A stretch of DNA of 28,664 nucleotides from Basidiobolus ranarum. Lineage: Eukaryota; Basidiobolomycota; Basidiobolomycetes; Basidiobolales. Within the stretch, counting starts at the first letter, position 1. Each line of letters begins with the position of its first letter. Positions 1 to 10,970 of this stretch are shown in pieces. The stretch covers positions 1 to 28,664 of the forward strand of contig JASJQH010000112.1 in assembly GCA_040143965.1 (NCBI GenBank), written 5' to 3'. Under the pieces are notes generated by a model. That model worked only from the letters and a program-made list of their open reading frames with translations. It was not told where the DNA came from and did not search any database. The position numbers were made by a program, and so were the translations under genes.

Positions 1-1
1 T

Positions 2-169
2 GGTGTTGCTATGAACCCCGTTGACCATCCTCATGGTGGTGGTAATCATCAACACATTGGTCATGCTTCCACCGTTGCCCGCGACTCTTCCGCTGGTCAA
101 AAGGTTGGTCTCATCGCTGCTCGTCGTACCGGTTTGCTCCGTGGTACCAAGAAGATTGCCGACAAATAA
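2..169 (+). CDS. RPL8: 60S ribosomal protein L8 (uL2), 3' end only
   Basis: This is the C-terminal 55 codons of the cytosolic large-subunit protein uL2 (RPL8 in animals, RPL2 in yeast), which sits near the peptidyl-transferase centre. The frame reads the family hallmark [18 protein letters not shown], containing the conserved histidine-bearing loop, then the tail [15 protein letters not shown], and ends at TAA 167-169. The 5' part lies outside the window, so start and introns cannot be judged. The short basic C-terminus is typical of the eukaryotic cytosolic form rather than the mitochondrial one. Identification is very secure. Confidence 0.95.
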   Translation, partial: GVAMNPVDHPHGGGNHQHIGHASTVARDSSAGQKVGLIAARRTGLLRGTKKIADK

Positions 170-377
170 ATTCATACTATTTGATCTGTATTTTCAAATG
201 TCTAATTCAAATAAAAATGATCCGGATAAGCCATTCTCTAGAAAGATAGGTTTATTGTTCCCAAATATTTATCGCAATGAAGTATATGCTATCTGCATCT
301 TATTGTTCAAACATACACTGACCACGACCAAAATCTTCTCGATGATTCGTTGATAGCATTGTTTTTTTTATAGAAGA

Positions 378-385
378 TATAAAAG
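378..385 (+). promoter_or_regulatory. TATA-like box upstream of UTR4
   Basis: TATAAAAG lies 112 nt upstream of the UTR4 start codon, in the 327-base gap after RPL8. Its spacing fits a core promoter. The rest of the gap shows nothing else recognisable. The call rests on sequence match and position only. Confidence 0.35.
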
Positions 386-496
386 TGTCAATTCTATTTC
401 GAAATGCCATTCATCCTAGGCTTCACGAAACATGTCTGGTAATATCCTACAGAGTAGACTAAATTTCGAAAACCAGAGTACTAAAGCTATAGTGAC

Positions 497-1552
<1,056 letters not shown>

Positions 1553-1802
1553 TGCTTGAATAGTTTAATTACCTCCAACCAAAAAAGAGCAAAGTTGACT
1601 TATTTACTAAAATGAGAAGATCATTCAACGTTGGTTTGATACACAAAATAAAAATTAACATTGAAAACTTGGATATAAACAATCAATAAAACATCAGAGT
1701 TTGAAATAACTAAACTAGCGAATAAGCAAGCAAGAATATGAATGCAATTGAAATGGTACAATAAATTAAAGATATATGCTACAAATATATGTAGAGTGGC
1801 AG

Positions 1803-3334
1803 TTATACAGGTGGTAAGGGAAACGCATCCAATAAGTATTCCCAGTTGCTTTCCGTCTCTTGAAATCCTTTCAGTTGTAATTCGTTAGTGTGATACAAGG
1901 AATCCGAATTTCGTCTGCTAGTAAATCCACTCGAACTCTCTTCGTCAACATCAGAGTTACTAGGACTTTCTACTATGGATGAAGCAGCACTGCTTGAGAG
2001 TGAGTCATCTATATCAGTTATTTCTTCTAAAAAATCTGGGTAAGGATTAGCTAGTTACTCAAAGGCCTTTCAGTGGGCAAAACTTACCTGGGGAATAGAG
2101 AATAGAGGAGAAAGGGGCTAATCAGGCAGAAAAAAGGGTTAAAGAGTATCAACATATAAGCTTAGAGGTTTGAAACTTACGTTCAGAACTCTCAAATGTG
2201 GAAGTCAGACCATGACCACCAATATGGAAGGAGCTTAAGCGCTTTTTGAGATGCTTTACTGTTTTGTGGAGATCTTCATTAGTTTGTACAAACGGAATCA
2301 GCAGATAAGATATGGTTTAGAACGATAATTACCACTGTCTAATTCAAAAAACGTTTTGGAGATTATTCCAGAGTTGGTATGCGGTGGATGACTCAATGGG
2401 GAGGCAGTATTGCTTCGATAAGTTCGACTATTGAAGCTATCCAACGAGCTGTAGTGTCTTGGGGAGCGTAACTTTTGTGCAAAGTATTCAAAACATTCAC
2501 CCCACCTATGAAAGATATGAACACCAGACCAATCATTTTAGTTTGTGTACTTCTATATGTTAAGAGACAATACTTACCAATTCTGTAAAATGGAAGAGCC
2601 AACTTGAATGTATACACTCGACCCATTTCTGGAGAGAGCAAGAATACAGTGACGACCTTTGTGCTCTGATATGTAATCTAATTGAATATCATTCAGCATG
2701 ATTTCGCCAATGAGCTGGTAAGTTGATTAGTGTTCCGACAGCCTACATAGCAATCCTTTTATGAGCATACCTTATGTTGAGCTTCTAAGTTCGATTCACT
2801 TTGAATATCGTAAAACCTGATCCAAGAACCAGACAAGACCGCTAAAGCCTTCTCCCAGACGCCACCTAAAAATCTTAGATCATTTCGAATTTTCTTAGAA
2901 GGTCTCTTCAGTAGTGACGAAGAACCGGGCTTCTCTCTAAAATGGACGAAACCAAAGCGAGCTGACGATGAAGCTAAACTTGAGCCATGGTTGTATAAAA
3001 AAGCACCAATATCCACCGGCTTGTCGAATTTGAAGTCATCAGTAATGGTGGGATCCAAAGTGGTACAGGCGTAGGATGAGTGAAGTGGTGTAATGAACTG
3101 CATCCCACAACCGGTACAGCGTAGGTTTTTAAATGGTTGAGGACCAACAATCATGTTCTGTCGACAACGAACGCATATCACTAGAGAATTTATTCAGAAG
3201 TTAGCGAATATTACAGTTGTCTTTGAAGTTGAGGACATACCCTTGGATGCGCTCAGAAACTGAACATGAAAGCCCACTCTGTCACCAGTCACTCGGTCCG
3301 GAAAGGAAACCTTTAGCCAGGATACACTTGACAT
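1803..3334 (-). CDS. Zinc-ribbon and PH-like domain protein, function unknown
   Basis: Seven exons (3334-3241, 3180-2771, 2714-2578, 2505-2333, 2258-2181, 2117-2088, 2035-1803) give 384 aa; an alternative exon 5 acceptor adds five. A Cys4 motif (C34-x2-C37-x15-C53-x2-C56) suggests a zinc ribbon. Residues about 130-226 look like a PH-type fold: FLGGVWEKALAVLSGSW, a middle beta-rich stretch, and a closing helix around NWWGECFEYFAQK with the expected tryptophans. The C-terminus is Ser- and acid-rich (SLSSSAASSIVES) and probably disordered. Exon 6 is a 30-nt microexon with AG/GT on both sides that keeps the frame. I do not recognise the family; the PH call is by eye only, and a lipid- or membrane-binding adaptor is a guess. 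The gene is clearly real because all joins keep frame. Confidence 0.75.
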
Positions 3335-4429
3335 TTATGAACAAAAGAAAGAGATTTTGCTGAATTCTAGATAGATAGCTCCAGAAAGATTGATGTGTCA
3401 GAATAGATTTTTCCTCAAATCCGCCGCTCTATCTCAGCTCCTTTTATACTCAGGGGTGAGGCGGTAGTGTTATATAACAATTAGTGTGACGATGAAGGTG
3501 TATACAATGCAGTTCAGGTCAAACTGAACGAGATCTCAACGATGTGAGTACATTATTATTAGGATGTTCAACATTGAAACCGGAGATAATCCGATCCCAA
3601 CGAGAGAAATCTGTTCATTTATACCGCATATTGAGAACTTGTCAATACTGGAGATAGATTCAGGCTGATTTCGCAAGAAACGAATCGAAGTCACCGTCAA
3701 TCATTTGAAAACGATGAACTAATTCTAAACCAAGCTTTATCCGGTGCCTGCTACTTGGTCTTACTTCATGCAGCATAGCAAAGGGAAGTTTCTTGCTCGA
3801 CTCATGCTGTACTCTGATGTCTATGGAATACTACAGCAGCACATGATAATGTTGTGGATTCTTTTTACTGAAGACCGTTGAGCCTAACACTAGGAAATCC
3901 ACAATTGATGTGTGCGGAAACAAATCATCTATTATCTCAAGTATGTGTTGTGCCGTAAATTATCCGCTTGTTCAGCTGGTACAGATACTATTAAGGATGG
4001 ATCGAAGAGATTCCACTAGTATTCAATAGATTCGATGGATTCAATATAATCTATTACACATCTTTCCCCCACCATTTTATTTTGTTATAGCTTCATCATT
4101 ATATTATATATATTGGTTAAGTGATGTGTCAGTGACATACGATCCACATTGTAGCCAAATATTCCAATCCAATATTAATAGAATAATCGAATCCAATCAA
4201 TCAATCTCTACTTATAAGGCCAGTTCCGCCAGTCCGACACTCCTTTTATTATTATCTATTTCCAGCGAAAGGTGGGTGAACGAAGAGTAGATACTGCTAG
4301 AAGTGATCTTAAAGATAATGCAAAGGAGCCACAAGAAGCGGTGGGATTTCTACAATGGATTACAAGTTTTGGTATCATGCGTAACAGAAATGGTAATATT
4401 AATAAGTGGTAGTTGCAGTGGAATTATCT
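3335..4429. other. Intergenic, about 1.1 kb, no gene seen
   Basis: This stretch separates the start of the zinc-ribbon/PH-like gene from the stop of the DUF202 gene. No open frame here has coding character, and I see no tRNA-like fold or repeat. It should contain the promoter of the minus-strand gene at its left end and the 3' flank of the DUF202 gene at its right end. It is AT-rich around 4080-4200. Confidence 0.5.
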
Positions 4430-5078
4430 CTATACTAATGCACTGATAGTGAAGGTGCATATAGTGATGGCCATTAGTGCGATTACTGGTATAACAACTT
4501 TGAAGTTCTGCAGAGGTGCTCGAGATTTTACATATCTTGTTTGCATAACAAAATAATTGATTATACAAAAGAACGTTAATAATAGTCCCAATGCGACCCA
4601 GGCTATTCCTGCCCAGTCGGCGTCAAGTCCAACGACTTCAGTAACTTCGGTTGTGTCTTCGAATCTGAACTTTCCAAGAATCGACATACCCAAAGCTATC
4701 ACTACTAAACAAAAGCGAAACTCGGCTAGGTAGGTACGCTCATTAGCTAAGAAAAAATGTATAAACATTACTAAACTCTTACAATAAAAAATTCACATTC
4801 ACCTTACCCAAATGATCTCGAGCAGTGCTACCACTATTTGGGACTACAACTATGGATTTGAACCATCGAGTATCTATCAACGGTGATTCCTTAATTTCCT
4901 TTGGCTCGCAAGTATTTGGAGGCTCCTCGGTAAGTTTGGGACTCTTAGTTGGCTCATCCTTAAGTACCTCCACGCTGGCTTGCTCAGCAGAAACTAGGGC
5001 TACATCTCCTTGAGAAGCATCTGCACTGGGTTCTCGTTTCTCTCCCAGATCAATGGACTTATTTGATATTGTGGGCAT
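4430..5078 (-). CDS. DUF202 (YidH-like) three-helix membrane protein
   Basis: Two exons (5078-4808 and 4746-4430) joined by a 61-nt GTAAGG...TTAG intron give 195 aa. The splice restores ARDHLANERTYLAEFRFC, the signature of the DUF202 family (PF02656; RDHLANERTFLAWxR in relatives). Three hydrophobic segments follow at about 102-115, 135-157 and 174-194. The first 70 residues are polar, rich in Glu, Lys, Pro and Ser, and probably cytosolic. In fungi such small DUF202 proteins sit in endomembranes or the vacuole; related helices form the membrane part of the VTC polyphosphate complex. The exact role is unknown. The start is the first in-frame ATG and the N-terminal length is plausible. Confidence 0.85.
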
Positions 5079-5688
5079 TAGTGTGAATATCTAGATCTAC
5101 AATCTGTCTCAACCTCTACTTAAATAGATTCTGTATCCTATAGGAATGCTAGAAGGATATGATATTACCTCACCAAATCAAGGTGAACACAGACTCTAAA
5201 TGGCGCAATAGCACGAATGTGACTCTGAATATAGCTACGAGATGGCAAAATACGCAACAAATAAATATCCAAAGCACCCTAAACCTAGCTTCTGTGTGAA
5301 AGTGACCAAGTAGACAGTATCCCAATTAGGATAATTTTACGACAGGGGAAACCCTAATAAGGGAAATTCGGGGCCAAATATTATCCGTAATGTCCGAGTT
5401 AAGGTCAAAGTAGTAAGGATGGTTGAGATTCTGATGAATAACGATTACTAAGAAGATGGTAAAAACGATCAAATAATGTTTACTAAGATATTACTCTAAG
5501 TAGCCCAATAACAAAATGAAAGAATTGTCGTTGGTGAGGATGTTTATATAAAGAGAAATGGATCATAACAAGTCAGAAATTCAATATGTAACCAAAGTAA
5601 AGAAAAATTGCCCAAGAAATTCTAAATTCCCCATGAAGCGAGGAGTCTATATACAAGGTTAGGAGTAAGCCTTCTTTCCGGACGTGAA
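5079..5688. other. Intergenic, 610 bases, no gene seen
   Basis: Lies between the start of the DUF202 gene and the stop of the small acidic gene, both on the minus strand. No supported open frame, RNA gene or repeat is visible. It should hold the DUF202 promoter and the 3' UTR of the upstream gene. Confidence 0.5.
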
Positions 5689-6108
5689 TTAGTTGTCCAC
5701 TGGAAATAGATCGTCATCCTCTTGTTCACGGCGTTTATTGTACTCCTCGTCTTCTTCATCACTATCCTTCTCATTGTCGAGATCGCTGTCGTCTTCCTCC
5801 TCTCCGATAGGAAGATATGATTGGTAAGGATATGGTGTTTTAGGAGGGTGGTACTCGTGAGCCTCAGTATTGACGTCTTCGCTGAACTTCAAAGTCATGC
5901 CAGGTTTCTTGGGGACTGGTCGTGTAGCAGGAGGCAAAGGTTCTCTTGAGGTGTTGCGTATACCTACCAATGGCTTTCCGAACTCTCCATTTGACTTTCC
6001 GATGGAAGAGATGTTGTGAAGTTCACTGGGTAGATTGGAAAACTCCACGGTCATCCGTTTTGAAGAGTTCCCATTTACGAAATTCGAAGTGTTGTTTACG
6101 TCGCTCAT
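5689..6108 (-). CDS. Small acidic protein, family not recognised
   Basis: An intronless frame of 139 aa. The N-terminal half is Asn/Ser-rich, a middle part is proline- and lysine-rich (PATRPVPKKPGM), then comes the distinctive EYHPPKTPYPYQSYLPIG, and the last 35 residues are a highly acidic, probably disordered tail (EEEDDSDLDNEKDSDEEDEE). The order of a basic linker, a short hydrophobic/acidic stretch, a KTPY motif and an acidic tail is faintly like protein phosphatase 1 inhibitor-2 (Glc8) proteins, but the key IPP-2 blocks are not clear and I would not transfer the name. Composition and 420-nt openness in AT-rich DNA support real coding. It is divergent from the Ert1-like gene. Confidence 0.65.
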   Translation of the reverse strand: MSDVNNTSNFVNGNSSKRMTVEFSNLPSELHNISSIGKSNGEFGKPLVGIRNTSREPLPPATRPVPKKPGMTLKFSEDVNTEAHEYHPPKTPYPYQSYLPIGEEEDDSDLDNEKDSDEEDEEYNKRREQEDDDLFPVDN

Positions 6109-6693
6109 AGTAAGAAGCTAGTTTAAAAGACGAAAATTTCTTGGATATAAAAAATTTCGAAATTTAATATAGATCTGTTAAATATTTTTTTATAATGACT
6201 CAGCGGTTATAAGATATATTCATGTGGTTTCGTAATGAAAATGACGAATATCGGTATTTTTGAGGTCATAAATGATGTGATTTCATCACCACACTAATTT
6301 GTAAAGAGCTAGTGTCACAGCCGATCCTACCTTACATTGAAGCTGAACTAAGTAGGTCAAGGAGCTAGGGTGCCTCGCCACTAACCCCAATAAACCACTG
6401 CAACAATAAAGTCAGTAGGCAACATATGATCAGGTGAAACCACTTTATAAAACCCTTAATACGCCCAAGTATATTGGATGTTTTAGCAATCACAGCAATC
6501 AGTCAGATTTGATTTATCGTGTAACGTGACTATTTCAGAAGCTCCTTTGTTCTAGCTACTCGTGCTTTTTCATATGCTTGATGTTTTGACTTGTCTTCCT
6601 TATCTCAATTATTAAATATAATCATCCATCCTCCGCTTCTTTCCGAATAATAGTTCTTGCTTGGATATCAAAAGGGTTTATAATTCCTTCAAT
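6109..6693. promoter_or_regulatory. Divergent intergenic region between acidic-protein gene and Ert1-like gene
   Basis: The 585-base gap lies between two divergently transcribed starts and must carry both promoters. It contains AT-rich stretches near 6160-6200 and a pyrimidine-rich run just upstream of the Ert1-like ATG. No specific operator could be identified. Confidence 0.4.
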
Positions 6694-8172
6694 ATGGCAC
6701 AGGTGGCTTCAAACTCTATTTACGAAATCACGAATTCCCCAGTATCAACAGACTCGACTGGTTCTTCTCTGAATAATCAACCGCCCCTCAATAGCCCCGA
6801 AGTTGAACCCTCGACCCATAACAAGAGAAGAAAAACGTCCCGCGCTTGTTCTCATTGTCAAAAGGCTCATTTAACGTGTGACGATTGTAAGTAAAACCTT
6901 ATTTCCTGAAGACAATAAGATAGATGTACTTATAACTTTGAACAATTGAAGCACGCCCTTGTAAACGTTGTATAAAGCGTAATCTAGCTACTACTTGCCA
7001 AGACGGTCAAAGAAAAAAAGCCAAATATTTACTAGATAATAATACTGAAGGTATTCATCCAGATCCTTTAAAATTTTGGAGTTTAATTCCCATTTTCTTA
7101 TAGAACTAATGTTACTCTATTGTAGTTGCATCAGAAGTTAATTTTTCTTCTTATAACCTACCACCTACACCGGGTTGCGGATTTGGTTCGAAAGCTCTCA
7201 ATCTTGAATATTCAGTCTTAAGTAACATGCTGGCCAATCCAGCAGAAAATATCATTGATTCAACTTGGAGCTCCACTCTGGAACAAGGTTCTGATAATAG
7301 TTTATTGTCCATCGGTACTTTGGTGCAGAGAAGCCCAAATCTAATGAACGTTGTACCTGCCGTAAGTGCTATATACCACAACCCTACGGCTCCATATAAC
7401 TATATCGAAGGATACCATTATCTGTTTCGATATATTAAAGAAAGGTACGTTTTATGAAAAAAAAGATACTTTTGAAGAGTCTGACACTTTATATTGGTTC
7501 CAGAATGTCCAAAGAAGAGATCATCCGTGTATGCAAAGCATTTACATCATTCCGGCCATCTTTTATCGCATTGGTTAAGAACTTGACTGAAGAAGATATG
7601 ATATATATGGAGAAAAGCTTTCTAAGAATTGTACTAGTTAGTAGAGGTTTTTCATTGTTGAAGTGTAATTGTAGAAGAAATTAATCGGATTTGTTTTGGT
7701 AAGGAATTTGAGAAATTGATTAGCTTTTCTGGAACTCCAACGGTAGTATGGCGACGAACAGGGCAACTCGCTTTGGCTGGGAAAGAATTTTCCTTGTTAA
7801 CACAATGGTCTAAAGAGGATTTATTCAGCAAGCCGACTTATATCTATGAGGTACTGGCTTCCTCTTGTTAATTGTTGCCTACTCCTGCTAATCTCTATCT
7901 CATAGTTAATGGATAACAAATCGGCGATAAGTTACTGGGATCACTTTGCCACACATGCCTTTGACAACTCTGAGCTGTCAGTCAAAACCAAATGCAACCT
8001 GGTTACGCCTACAGGGCGAATCGTCCCTTGTGCCTTTTGCTTCACCTTCAAACGAGATATATTTGACATCCCGCTTGCTATAGTCGGAAATGTGAGGTTT
8101 AATTCTAGTGCATTGTTGATCGACTTATACTTATGTTTCGTTGCAATCTAGTTTTTACCAATTCTCGGATAG
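6694..8172 (+). CDS. ERT1: Zn2Cys6-PAS transcription activator of the Ert1/AcuK/Gsm1 family
   Basis: Seven exons (6694-6886, 6952-7050, 7126-7444, 7504-7636, 7704-7850, 7906-8091, 8152-8172) give 365 aa. Splicing the first intron completes a canonical binuclear zinc cluster: C52-x2-C55-x6-C62-x5-C68-x2-C71-x8-C80, preceded by KRRKTSR. The C-terminal third has the PAS-like block of this family: FEKLISFSGTPTVVWRRTGQ, GKEFSLLTQWSKEDL, ISYWDHFATHAF and the end DIFDIPLAIVGNFLP. Family members activate gluconeogenic and respiratory genes on non-fermentable carbon; the nuclear role here is by homology. It is shorter than the 500-700 aa of many Dikarya members. Intron 4 (GTTAGT...GGTAAG) was chosen because it uniquely restores the conserved LEFEKLISF. 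The true ATG is at 6694. Confidence 0.88.
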
Positions 8173-8497
8173 GTACGATTGGCGCGATTGGGTTCCGTTC
8201 TAGTTTACATGTAAATTAGTTGCTCCCCTTATTCCCAGTTTTATTTAGTAACGAATGAGTGTATTAGGGTGTGTATTTTAGTAGGCAATGGTCCAACTCT
8301 TGTGTACATATTACATAATCATGTGAATATTTCTTAAGAACACTTCTTAACCGAGTAAATATAATCTTAATCTCAAGAATGGGTTTCAGTCAAAGGTGGC
8401 CAAGTACTTGAACATCTTTAATTATCTATTGAGGCATTCTATGTTTGTTTTCTTTACAAAAACCCTGGTGATTAAAATACATAAACACAACTACATG
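8173..8497. other. Convergent intergenic region, 325 bases
   Basis: This lies between the stop codons of the Ert1-like gene (+) and MTG1 (-). It should hold both 3' UTRs. Nothing else was seen. Confidence 0.5.
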
Positions 8498-9974
8498 CTA
8501 GGCTTCGTTGGCCATTTTCTTTCTCCTTATTTCTCTTCGATTCAAGATCTTGGTCATTTTTTCGGCGAACGCTGCTTTCTTTAGTTGATGTCTACTCTTT
8601 TCTACTTTGAAGATAGATGGTTCGGTGAAAAACTTGTCCAAAGCTTTGGGATCACAATCGTCCAACGTGTATCTACCAAATTTACCATCACGGTATTGTT
8701 TAATAAAATAGCGAGCACCGGCAGTTAAGTCTGGCTCAGCTCCTTTATGCAATGCCCCAATTCGTTTGGCCACCGCCGGCAATAGTTCAGAGATATCGTC
8801 GGTAGGCTCGGACATCTTGAACATTTCAACGTAACTAAACGATCATCTCAGTTAGTTAAAGCTTCGAGTTGAAAATTCTTGCAATACTATTCACCTGAGA
8901 TTTCCAAACTTGTTAAGACGATGGAGCAAATAATCCGCCATAATCTCCTCGTCGGCAATGTGATCACGGATGCCACCTGGAGAAAGGTGAATGTCAATCA
9001 GTATCCAACTTTGGATGTTGTAGCCAGTCTAGAAGAAGCTTACCTGTTAACGCAACCTTTAAGGAGGTTAAGGGATCGGGAATGTGCGGGATCATGACAC
9101 CGGGGGTGTCAAAGAGGTATACGGCTGGGTCATCCCATACTTTGACCGTTCCAACAACTTTACGTGTAACGCCTGGCATTGGTCCTGTTCTTGCAGCTTT
9201 ACCTAACGATTTCAATAGTGTCAATACGAATTACAGAGTTGCTAGCATAAATATAATTGAGGCACCTTTGTTTAAGCCTACTCGACGCATTGAATTGATC
9301 AACGAGGATTTTCCAACATTTGGCATACCAACAATCATTACATTAACAAAGGGATATTCGAGTGGACTTTTCTTGGATTTATCTGTAAAGATAAGACATG
9401 TTATTATTACAAACAGATACACAGGTACCAAACCATAGAACCAACCTGCTGCCATTTTGATGATTTTTTTTACGTTCAGGTCCTGGTTCGCGTTGGTAAA
9501 TAGAACTTTATGTCCATGATACTTCTTTATGGCTTCAGTGATAGACTGAATAGAAATTTTAGTGGGTTTTCTACTTTTCAATTCTATACTAAGTATAGTA
9601 TACTTTCTGTGAACTGGGGTCAGCCAAATCGGCTTTGTTATATACGATAAGACGTTCTTTCTTTCCAACAATCTCCTCAAATCTTGGGTTAATTGAGGAT
9701 ACTGGAATGTGAGAGAGGAAAAAGAATTCAAGTCAAGGGTATTTGGAAGAAAAAAAATATTTCAATAAACAGCCGTCTATATGAACAGTTATTTCTATCG
9801 ATAAAGCAAACAAAAGGATATTCTTGCATCTCTGGCTTCTACTATAATATCAATCGAGTTCAACTTCTCCTGGATAATTCTCAAACCCTTAGCCATATGT
9901 CCAGGGAACCAATTGATTTTTCGGTCATACAAAAAAGCATCTCTTAACTTTGGAATAACCGTTTTACTCGCCAT
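8498..9974 (-). CDS. MTG1: Mitochondrial GTPase Mtg1 (circularly permuted)
   Basis: Seven exons (9974-9822, 9708-9604, 9545-9446, 9382-9266, 9202-9044, 8976-8895, 8834-8498) give 350 aa, normal for the family. Mtg1 is a YlqF/RbgA-type GTPase of the mitochondrial inner membrane that assists late assembly of the large mitoribosomal subunit. The motif order is permuted as expected: [12 protein letters not shown] near the N-terminus, G4 NKAD at 75-78, G1 GMPNVGKSS at 138-146, G2 PGVTR at 168-172 and G3 DTPG at 190-193, then the C-terminal RNA-binding domain. Intron 1 is unusual: it begins ATATCCTTTT and ends CTCTCAC, a U12-type AT-AC intron, and its removal restores [14 protein letters not shown]. 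The other five introns are GT-AG. The gene is divergent from MZT1 with 271 bp between starts. Confidence 0.95.
9709..9821 (-). other. U12-type AT-AC intron of MTG1
   Basis: This 113-nt intron lies between codons 51 and 52 (phase 0). On the minus strand its 5' end ATATCCTTTT matches the AT-AC U12 donor consensus ATATCCTT exactly. The sequence CCTTGAC at 9738-9732 matches the core of the U12 branch site (TTCCTTRAC). The 3' end is CTCTCAC. Removing exactly this segment joins GAT GCA AGA to ATT CCA GTA and rebuilds the conserved DARIP motif. No GT-AG pair gives that join. The branch A to 3' end distance is 24 nt, slightly longer than typical. Confidence 0.88.
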
Positions 9975-10245
9975 GTTTATCTAGTCAATAAGTCGTCTAC
10001 CCTATTCTCTATGAACTTGAGAAGGACGGTTTTTTCACTTTATTTCCCCAAGTGGCTCAGTCGAGTAATTGGAAAAATTCTCATCAATTTCTATTCATCA
10101 ATCATTTCTGCATAAGCCAATGACTAAAACAACACTTGGAAAGAGGGTATGATCCCTATATATCCTGAACTAAATTAATAGGTAAACAAACGATTCTAAA
10201 CAAGTTACAAACACTCCAAATACTTCAGCTTCTACAACTTGCGAA

Positions 10246-10585
10246 ATGGAAGATCTTCGTAGCCGTGATATGCGTGAAACCTTTGAAAGTACGTAAGATT
10301 AAAGGGATGGCTTCTCATCTTTTATTACGATTTATGATGACCATTTTATTGACCTTTACTTGCAGTTGTGAATGACATTTCAAGATTATTGGGAACTGGT
10401 TTGGACCGTGAAACTCTTAGTCTTTGTATGACTCTACTTGAAAATGGAGTGAATCCTGATGCTTTAGCAGCAGTTATAAAGGAGCTTCGACGAGAAGGAA
10501 AGAAATTACAGGTACTTTTTTTCAAACAGAGAATACCAAGTACCTTTTTACTTACCACTCTATGAAATAGGCCAGCGAGGAATAA
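10246..10585 (+). CDS. MZT1: Mitotic-spindle organizing protein 1 (MOZART1)
   Basis: Three exons (10246-10288, 10366-10511, 10571-10585) give 67 aa; the last exon codes only for ASEE and the stop. The product binds the N-terminal regions of gamma-tubulin complex proteins and helps recruit or activate the gamma-tubulin complex at spindle pole bodies. The family core is unmistakable: NDISRLLGTGLDRETLSLCM, then ENGVNPDALAAVIKELRREGKKL. The length is typical (60-90 aa). The first exon holds a short variable helix, MEDLRSRDMRETFE. It lies head-to-head with MTG1 and in tandem with eIF3m, with no functional link. Confidence 0.96.
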
Positions 10586-10970
10586 TAGATAATTCATCTA
10601 CGCAATGTACTTTATTTAACTCTTGTCTTGTGTATATGCGCTATGGAATATCTCACTCTCACCCTCACCCAAATCAAGATTTAATACTATTTGACCCATT
10701 GTATCATAATAAAGAATTGTTGGTTAAATAATACCAAAACTTCACCAATCTCATATCCTCTAATTACCCTGATTTTATGGTGAAATATGTGAATTTATTC
10801 TTTTTTTTGATCCGTTTAAGAAAATCATAAATTGCCTCGATTCTTTTTTTTCGTCGACTCTTGATATTTTTTTCTGAACAGAAAAAAGTGAATTCTTTCA
10901 ACACGCGTGGTTGACTATTAGCTTCAATTTGCGTAAGCTTAGTACAAAGCTATCAGTTTCTTATTTCAAA
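10586..10970. promoter_or_regulatory. T-rich promoter region of eIF3m
   Basis: The 385-base gap between MZT1 and eIF3m has long T-rich runs on the coding strand at about 10796-10880, ending about 90 nt before the eIF3m ATG. Such runs are common in promoters of constitutive fungal genes, where they disfavour nucleosomes. No TATA box is evident. Confidence 0.4.

Noticed and set aside
4825-5013. Plus-strand open frame of 62 codons
   Set aside because: It is antisense to the first exon of the DUF202 gene and has no family features.
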